Shown here one piece after another: positions 58,444 through 64,000 of a DNA stretch of 64,000 bases. The translations under genes were made by a program, and so were the position numbers. The stretch lies in contig JAHQRK010000010.1 in the NCBI GenBank assembly GCA_019828595.1, positions 1,736,001-1,800,000 of the forward strand. Direction: 5' to 3'. The stretch's first letter is position 1. Each line of letters starts with the position of its first letter. This DNA is from Aphanomyces cochlioides. Lineage: Eukaryota > Oomycota > Saprolegniomycetes > Saprolegniales > Verrucalvaceae. Under the pieces are notes generated by a model. That model saw only the letters and a program-made list of their open reading frames with translations, had not been told where the DNA came from and ran no database searches.

Positions 58444-58651
58444 TGGTGAATGGCGTTACAATGTGGCTATGCTATATAGATCTATGCCAATCAGAATCAA
58501 GGATAAATTTGGTCATAGCACCAACCGGTGGAGATGCTCTAAGTCCGGGGGTTTTGCGCAACCTCAGTCACGACGGACTAAGTTATGCGCAAATCACTGA
58601 AGATAAAACCGAAAACAGAAGAAAATCAACAAAAAACTAGAAAAAACGTGC

Positions 58652-58990
58652 GTGTCACCCGTGCCGACAAGACTCGACGAACTGAACGCGTTGTTGCGAG
58701 CATTGAAGGCATGGAAGAAGGATCAGCAGAAACTACAGAGCCTCGAAGGAGCCGCGGGAGAAGAAACCCCTACTGAAGCAGAATCAACAACCTGTGGCTT
58801 AGAGGTGACGGTGGGTCCTGCTACCCTTGTACATACGAAAACAATAACCAAGAGTATACGAGACGTTCCGACCGACTCCTTCGTATTCTACACCGAGGCC
58901 GACATTGTGACGTTACCAATCGAGTATGAATTGAAGGAGAGTGAGCGTCTTGGGTACCGGCACAATCCAAAGTTCGAAGTAAAAAAATAA
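58652..58990 (+). pseudogene. pol: N-terminal part of retroelement Pol, cut off by an insertion
   Basis: Frame without ATG reading TRLDELNALLRALKAWKKDQ to RHNPKFEV, ending at TAA 58988. It is in the same frame as the protease ORF 390 bp downstream, so both probably belonged to one Pol; the segment from about 58981 to 59365 is foreign. The poly-basic KK and stop arise at the junction. Confidence 0.6.
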
Positions 58991-59037
58991 GTTAACGCCG
59001 AGCATTCTGATTGGCTACTGTTGACTGACGAATATGT

Positions 59038-59076
59038 TTTTTTGGTCAGGACATGATTTATCTCCTGACCAAAAAA
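59038..59076. repeat. Perfect 14-bp hairpin
   Basis: TTTTTTGGTCAGGA at 59038-59051 is repeated inverted at 59063-59076, with an 11-base loop. It sits between the Pol fragment and the rRNA piece and is part of the inserted segment. Confidence 0.9.
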
Positions 59077-59086
59077 CCGTCGACTC

Positions 59087-59364
59087 GTAGGCCCATATCC
59101 TACCATCCAAAGCTGATAGGGCAGAAACTCAATCGACTTATCGCTTAGAGCGATCAGCACAGTTATTATGATTCAACACAAAATCACCGAAGTGAATTGG
59201 TTTCAATCTAATAAATGCTACCCGTCCGACAAGCAGTTGGGTATGTATGCATGTATTAGCTCTAGAATTACTACGGTTATCCAAGTAGTAAGGTACTGTC
59301 GAGTAGACTATAACTGATATAATGAGCCATTCGCAGTTTCACAGTACAAAGTTGTTTATACTTA
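59087..59364 (-). rRNA. 18S (SSU) rRNA gene fragment, about 278 bp, antisense to the retroelement
   Basis: Read on the minus strand from 59364, it has the universal 5' SSU text: GTACTGTGAAACTGCGAATG, then GCTCATTATATCAGTTATAG, GGATAACCGTAGTAATTCTA, GAGCTAATACATGCA, CTGCTTGTCGGACGGGTAGC, and later GAGTTTCTGCCCTATCAGCT to GGATATGGGCCTAC. It corresponds roughly to nucleotides 70-340 of 18S rRNA. It is not a functional gene: the first 60-70 nt and everything after are missing, and it is embedded in gypsy pol. Confidence 0.95.
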
Positions 59365-59377
59365 CCCCGCCAAGAAT

Positions 59378-62300
59378 TTGGATCGTCAAACATTTCTGGA
59401 AGCGCACGTGATGAACACACCAGTGGTCGTTCTAGCCGACCCCGGCGCGAACATGAGTATCATCCACCCACTGTTGGTGAGTGAACTAAAGCTGGAAGTC
59501 GATACCACCAGGACAATTGATATTGACGGCCTGGGTGGCCCTGCAGTGGTCAACACGACTGGGACAGTCGTCATCAAGCTGACGATTGGCCGTGGACTTG
59601 TCTACCTTTTCCCAGTGTCAGTTTGCGACTTTGGCAACCCTGGCTTCCACATGATATTGGGCATGGATTTCTTAGCGCGAGCCGGGATTGTTGTTGACAC
59701 CGCACGCAGAGAGTTGATCTTGCCCGATGGCGAGTTTGTCGCCCTGCTAGAACAACCCGTGCGCTACCAACGAGGATTTCTCGTATACGTGCGGCTGGAA
59801 TACAACCTTGATCTGGACCCTGGTGAAGCCAAAATCATCCAATTGCGCAAATTGCCAAGCGAAGCACCGGAAAAACTGGATTTTTGGGTCCACTGGAATC
59901 ATCGTTGGATAGCGACTGCATTAAAGGGACCCAAGGGCCGACCAGTCGCGTACCGGGTCGTCAATATCAGCGACAAACTGGTGTCTATGACAGCTGGAAC
60001 TATAATTGGCGCCGTGTCAATGATGGGAGAACGCCCACCAAGTCTGAACAATTGGCCGATGATTCGTACCGACAGTGCGCGACATCGCGAATGGACAGCG
60101 GATGCTTGGGAAGGACGACACTCGTCCAAGTATCGGAGACGGTTAGATCAACTGGCCATTGATGCAGCCGACAATGAGCCTTGGAAAGAGCCAGCACCAT
60201 CTCCAAAGCAACTCCTGATGTCGAACGGCGAGTTGTGCACCATAAGAGAAGATGGCGACAATGGAGAAGTGGCGCGCGACGGTGCAAGTGAGTTGATGTC
60301 CAGGAACTTGGTATTTGCTTACCAAGAGTGCGACTTTAGAGCGACGTTGCCGCCGCCGTCAATATTCCTTTTGGATAAGCCCCCAGAGAACTTGGATCAA
60401 CGGAAACTGGCTGCTGAAGTTGCGCTGCGAGAGGGTATCGATTTGACCACAGAAGAAATGGAACAGCAGCTTGCGATTATACCAGATGTGCCTCGAGAAG
60501 TTGAGCCCTTCGATCCTGAGCAACTGGATGTGGGGGGAATGGGTTTGGCTGACGATGAGAAAGAGAAGATGAAGCGCGTACTGCGGAAGTTCAAGCAATA
60601 TTTCATCAAGTCAGGGAACGGTTTACCTCCGCCAGCGAAGGGCGCTGTGTGTGACATTGACACCGGCGACGCCAAACCCATTGCTGATCGAGCAAGACGC
60701 ATCCGGCCCGAATACTTGACCAAGCTGTTTGAGCTGTTACGTGGACTGTTGGACTTTGGACTCATCACCTTCTCTAACTCACCATGGGCATCGCCAATTG
60801 TAATCGTCTTGAAGAAAGGTGGTAAAGATATTCGCCTCTGCATTGATTACCGTCAGATCAATGACTTGCAGGAGCTCATCCACTCGCCTATGTCCACTCT
60901 GGATGGCATGTTGGCCAACTTTCATGCGATGCAATGGTTTCTATCGCTGGACAACGCCTCGGGATTTTGGGTCGTGAGGGCAACTAAGAGAGCCCGGCGA
61001 GTCAGTGCTTTTATCTGTGCACTCGGACACTTCGAATGGACCCGCATGGCCCAAGGTCTGAAGAATGCACCCATGGTGTACCAGCGGATGATCACCAACG
61101 CGTTGTTTGGCTTCGTGGATATGCCGCCTGGGACGCCTGAAGAAGACGAGAACGGCGAACCAGTTGATATGTTCAAGTTGGGCTACCAGTGCGATTCCCG
61201 CCTGCTCCCGCCACCTGCAAACCGCACTTCTTTCGCTGATGACATTAGTGACGGCGCGACCACATGGGACGGCATAGTTGAGCTGACAAACCGCATCCTC
61301 ACTCGGCTGACTTATTTCAACGTTAGCATTTCCGCACTCAAGAGTAGTTTTGGCAAGCATGCGACGGACTTCCTGGGCCATATTATCTCTAAGGATGGAC
61401 TGGCTGCGAAGCCCAGAAGTCTAGAATCTGTTCTAGCCATGCCGTTCCCCAGTTGTTTGAAGGAGATGCAATCCTTCCTCGGCTCACTGAACTTCTACAG
61501 TCGCTTCATTGAGAATTACTCAATCATGGCTGGCTGCTTGTATGAAATATCCGACGAAGAGTTAAGACACGGGGTGGTTTCACCTGCAGCGACGAAGGCT
61601 TTCGAGGATCTGAAGGCCGCTTACTCATCCACCCCCTTGTTGAAGCATGCTAACCCTGAGTTGGAATTTCATGTGTTGTTGTACACCACCACGTGGGCAA
61701 TCTCGGCGACAATCTGTCAAGAGTACGAAGGTGTTCTACATCCCGTGCGATTCTGTGGACGAACATTGAAAGGAGCCGAGCCAAGGTATGAGGAATGCGC
61801 TAAAGAAGCCCTCTCTTTGCTGCGAGCTGTCAAGGTGTGCTATTACGAATTGCGGAACATGCAGCTGGTTGTTTACAGTCGTCACGGGCTCCTGAAATGG
61901 GTATTGGCCGACAAACGTGGAAATGCCGATCATCTGCCTTGGGCCGCTGTTTTGTCACCCTGGACGATCCGAGTCGTAGAAGTTGTTGAACTGGATGATA
62001 GGTGGGCCTTGCCAGCACGACTCCTAGAGGTCCTACACCCACCCGATGCCTCCACGCTAGCCGACTATGAGCTCTATCGACCAAACAAGGCAAAGGAAGT
62101 GCCGGTTGTGCGACGCGAATCAGTGCTGCCCACATTTGGCGATGATGAAGACGTTGTAGTGGTCACTTTCGACGGAGCAATCAAGATGAAGGAGAAGTTT
62201 GGAAGTTATGGGTTCGTGATTTGGAGATTACCGCGCTGGGAAATCATTTGGGCTGAGAATGGTGTGTTTATGGAAGCTACGGTAAATTTGGCTGAATATC

Positions 62301-62599
62301 ATGGTGTTATCGCAGCTTTGGAACGGGTTTCTTTGTTGGGTCTTGTTCGCCCGGTGGTGTTTGGTGATTCTAGGTTGGTTATACATCAGACGCTCGGGTG
62401 GATGCAGAGTCGACAAGACCACCTGCTTGAATGTCTGCAGCAAGTGAAAGCATTGGAAAAGAAGATCATCGATGTGGAGTTTCACCACGTCCATCGCAAG
62501 TGGAATGCTAAAGCCGACATGCTGGCCTCGATGGCCCTACAGGATCGAATTGGAAAGCGAATTGATGATGAGGCGACGTTGCAAAGTTTACAGAAGTAG
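59378..62599 (+). CDS. pol: Ty3/gypsy Pol: protease, reverse transcriptase, RNase H, archaeal-type RNase H
   Basis: 1073 codons with no ATG at the start (the 5' end is replaced by the insertion). Protease at residues 15-110: active-site region VVLADPGANMS and later ILGMDFLARAG. RT at about 440-700: LCIDYRQIND, LSLDNASGFW, GLKNAPMVYQRM and the catalytic box FADD (about residue 617), LGHIISKDG. The usual RNase H follows (VRFCGRTLKGAEPRYEECAKE), but its first Asp is replaced (LLYTTT). A second RNase H at about 927-1045 keeps FDGA, LAEYHG, FGDSRLVI and NAKAD. Ends at TAG 62597; integrase is in a separate frame after a 50-bp gap. Confidence 0.9.
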   Translation: MDRQTFLEAHVMNTPVVVLADPGANMSIIHPLLVSELKLEVDTTRTIDIDGLGGPAVVNTTGTVVIKLTIGRGLVYLFPVSVCDFGNPGFHMILGMDFLARAGIVVDTARRELILPDGEFVALLEQPVRYQRGFLVYVRLEYNLDLDPGEAKIIQLRKLPSEAPEKLDFWVHWNHRWIATALKGPKGRPVAYRVVNISDKLVSMTAGTIIGAVSMMGERPPSLNNWPMIRTDSARHREWTADAWEGRHSSKYRRRLDQLAIDAADNEPWKEPAPSPKQLLMSNGELCTIREDGDNGEVARDGASELMSRNLVFAYQECDFRATLPPPSIFLLDKPPENLDQRKLAAEVALREGIDLTTEEMEQQLAIIPDVPREVEPFDPEQLDVGGMGLADDEKEKMKRVLRKFKQYFIKSGNGLPPPAKGAVCDIDTGDAKPIADRARRIRPEYLTKLFELLRGLLDFGLITFSNSPWASPIVIVLKKGGKDIRLCIDYRQINDLQELIHSPMSTLDGMLANFHAMQWFLSLDNASGFWVVRATKRARRVSAFICALGHFEWTRMAQGLKNAPMVYQRMITNALFGFVDMPPGTPEEDENGEPVDMFKLGYQCDSRLLPPPANRTSFADDISDGATTWDGIVELTNRILTRLTYFNVSISALKSSFGKHATDFLGHIISKDGLAAKPRSLESVLAMPFPSCLKEMQSFLGSLNFYSRFIENYSIMAGCLYEISDEELRHGVVSPAATKAFEDLKAAYSSTPLLKHANPELEFHVLLYTTTWAISATICQEYEGVLHPVRFCGRTLKGAEPRYEECAKEALSLLRAVKVCYYELRNMQLVVYSRHGLLKWVLADKRGNADHLPWAAVLSPWTIRVVEVVELDDRWALPARLLEVLHPPDASTLADYELYRPNKAKEVPVVRRESVLPTFGDDEDVVVVTFDGAIKMKEKFGSYGFVIWRLPRWEIIWAENGVFMEATVNLAEYHGVIAALERVSLLGLVRPVVFGDSRLVIHQTLGWMQSRQDHLLECLQQVKALEKKIIDVEFHHVHRKWNAKADMLASMALQDRIGKRIDDEATLQSLQK

Positions 62600-62647
62600 A
62601 ATCGCCTCCCTGAGCTCCTCCATCCATCCGGACGAACCCCGTCGATC

Positions 62648-64000
62648 ATGGCCTTTACTGGTGGCCCAAGCGAACAATTGGCAGCGTTGAGGTTGGACCG
62701 TATTAGTCAATCGCAGGACAGAGAAAAACAAATCGCTGATATAAAGTGTTACCTGCGAGGCGAAATTGACTACTTGACGGAAGCTGAATGCCGCTCAATA
62801 GCCAAGCGTGTCGGGGAATTCGAGATTGGAGAGCAGAATGCCCTCTATCGGGTCGACTGGACGACAAACCTAAGCCAGAAAGAGCAAATGAAGTGGCGAT
62901 TGGTGATCCCTCGAGCCCTGGTACAGGTCGTGCTATTTCATTGCCACGACGATGCTCAAGGTGGGCACGTGAAATTTGGACGAACGTATGAGAACGCTCG
63001 TGCTCACTTCTATAGGAACACAATGCGTGCTGACATTAAATCATACGTAGCCAGCTGCTCGACTTGTAATACCGAGGCGCCACCACCGAATTTCTCTGCC
63101 ATTAGTCCAGGAAACTTGATCCCGAATGGTCCTATGGACGTTGTTTGCATGGATATTGCTACCGACATGCCGTGGAAACTCACAGCTGGTTGTCTTTGTT
63201 GACGTGTTCACTGGCTATATCATGGCTAAAGCCACGGCTGACAGGCAGTCACAGACAGTAGCAGCAGCATTCGAGGAAGCAGTCTTCCGTCGGTTTGGTG
63301 CATGTCGCGAGCTTCGGCACGATCGGGAGCCGTCATTCATGTATGACGAGTTTAAGCATTTCTGCACAATGCTTGGTCAGAAGCAGATGCCAACATTTGC
63401 TTATCGTCCTCAAGCAAATGGCACGGCCGAGAGAGCGATTCAGGTGATGGTCAGGTCGGTCAAGCACTATGTTCAAGACCCAAAACAGCGAGACTGGGAT
63501 GAATGGGCCGAAAGGTTAGTGTTCGCCATGAACACCTCGATCTCTGCCACCCGACGTGAGACACCATTCTTCTTGATGCATGGGTGGGATCCGCATACAA
63601 CGATCACAGCAAGCTTACCCACGGTCAAGACGGAAGTGGAGCAAGAAGCATATCGATGGAGGTTGCAAGTGCACCAACATCAGGTCTACTGCAACGCCTT
63701 GGTAAGAGACTTGGTGGCAGCTACGATTGCTGAACGAGCCCGTCGTCACAATGAGCGATTACCCCCCAACGCGGATAGACGTATCCAAGTGGGGGACGCT
63801 GTTTGGTTATACATTGACCAGGTAAAGCCAGGCGTCAAGGTGAAACTCGCCCACAGATGGCATGGTCCCTTCCGCGTATTGTCACGACCGAATGATTACT
63901 CTAGCGAGCTTGAGCTCAAGGTGCAGCACACTGGCAAGAACTACCGCTTCCATGCAGTAGTCCATGACTCGCGCTTGAAACCGCGAAGTGAATTTCTGCT
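62648..64000 (+). pseudogene. Ty3/gypsy integrase, one frameshift, truncated by window edge
   Basis: Frame 62648-63202 has the H2C2 zinc domain (HCHDDAQGGHVKFGRTYENA then CSTCN) and MDVVCMDIATDMP. One base is missing near 63168; the next frame continues with FVDVFTGYIMAKATADRQ, RHDREPSFMYDEF (second Asp), PQANGTAERAIQVM (Glu) and the C-terminal HGPFRVLSRPN module to base 64000. D,D,E all present. The separation from Pol by a stop at 62597 may be natural or another lesion. Confidence 0.85.

Larger units (their letters stand above)
56160..58539. mobile_element. Complete PIF/Harbinger transposon nested in the retroelement
   Basis: The ends are GAGCATCTCCACCGGT at 56160 and its exact inverse ending at 58539; similarity continues imperfectly for about 12 more bp. 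The 3-bp target duplication TAA is present at 56157-56159 and 58540-58542. Both expected genes are open and convergent. No lesion seen, so it may be active. Confidence 0.95.
54731..64000 (+). mobile_element. Ty3/gypsy LTR retrotransposon (5' part), with nested insertions
   Basis: Order: PBS, gag, (PIF element), protease, RT, RNase H, archaeal-type RNase H, integrase, reaching the right edge without its end. RT before integrase defines Ty3/gypsy. Two foreign pieces are nested: PIF/Harbinger at 56160-58539 and an 18S rRNA fragment at 59087-59364. Lesions in gag, protease and integrase make it non-autonomous. Confidence 0.88.

Noticed and set aside
59087..59364. Functional rDNA locus
   Set aside because: Only about 278 bp of 18S is present, without flanking rRNA or spacer, and it is embedded in retrotransposon pol.
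1..64000. CRISPR arrays, prokaryotic operons, riboswitches, tRNA genes
   Set aside because: No regularly spaced direct repeats with unique spacers, no cloverleaf seen, and gene structure is eukaryotic with introns.

Overview
The window reads as nuclear DNA of an oomycete, most plausibly a saprolegnialean water mould such as Aphanomyces. The evidence is very short GT-AG introns (about 35-50 nt), a large lineage-specific gene family, a Crypton-type tyrosine-recombinase transposon, PIF/Harbinger, mariner and Ty3/gypsy elements, and a fragment of a eukaryotic 18S rRNA gene. There is no bacterial operon structure. The species call is inference.

From about 4 to 53 kb the window is a dense array, on both strands, of one gene family, here numbered F1-F22 (22 loci, including fragments). 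The family product is about 415-440 aa: an acidic N-terminus built around a W..(D/E)L.FL.A.D.QL..EL core, a basic stretch running into a leucine-heptad coiled coil (bZIP-like), a linker ending in KKPRL, and a C-terminal 270-residue domain with the signatures W..YKLA...LR..AIHAIADRQ, HVxxxAPFR, (R/Y)KYY.E.DR.VIV.RTVLEDA and W.W. From memory I match it to the oomycete 'M96 mating-specific' family with a bZIP-like N-terminus and a START-like C-terminal domain; no search was possible. The usual structure is four exons: introns 1 and 2 in phase 0, and intron 3 in phase 2, splitting a Trp codon TG|G. F2, F3, F4, F5, F6, F13, F17 and F21 look intact. The others carry nonsense codons, frameshifts, deletions, a lost splice donor or rearrangements. 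Close subtypes sit together: F1-F2, F3-F7, F8-F10, F11-F19, F20-F22. This fits local duplication and birth-and-death evolution.

Transposons fill the gaps and flanks. Bases 1-3.7 kb hold a duplicated gene fragment and a DD39D mariner-like element sitting in an intron of a small DNA-binding-like gene. A frameshifted Crypton lies at 9.4-11.4 kb, followed by a 14-bp minisatellite. A decayed two-gene Harbinger-like element lies at 12.1-14.5 kb, a foldback repeat at 16.3-16.8 kb, and an apparently intact DDE transposase of unassigned family at 33.6-35.8 kb.

From 54.7 kb to the end runs a Ty3/gypsy retrotransposon (primer-binding site, gag, pol), with the 3' end outside the window. A complete PIF/Harbinger element is inserted exactly at its gag stop codon. 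A 278-bp piece of 18S rRNA gene lies antisense inside its gag-pol junction. Pol has a second, archaeal-type RNase H domain after RT. The retroelement itself is damaged: an internal stop in gag, DPG in the protease, and a frameshift in integrase.
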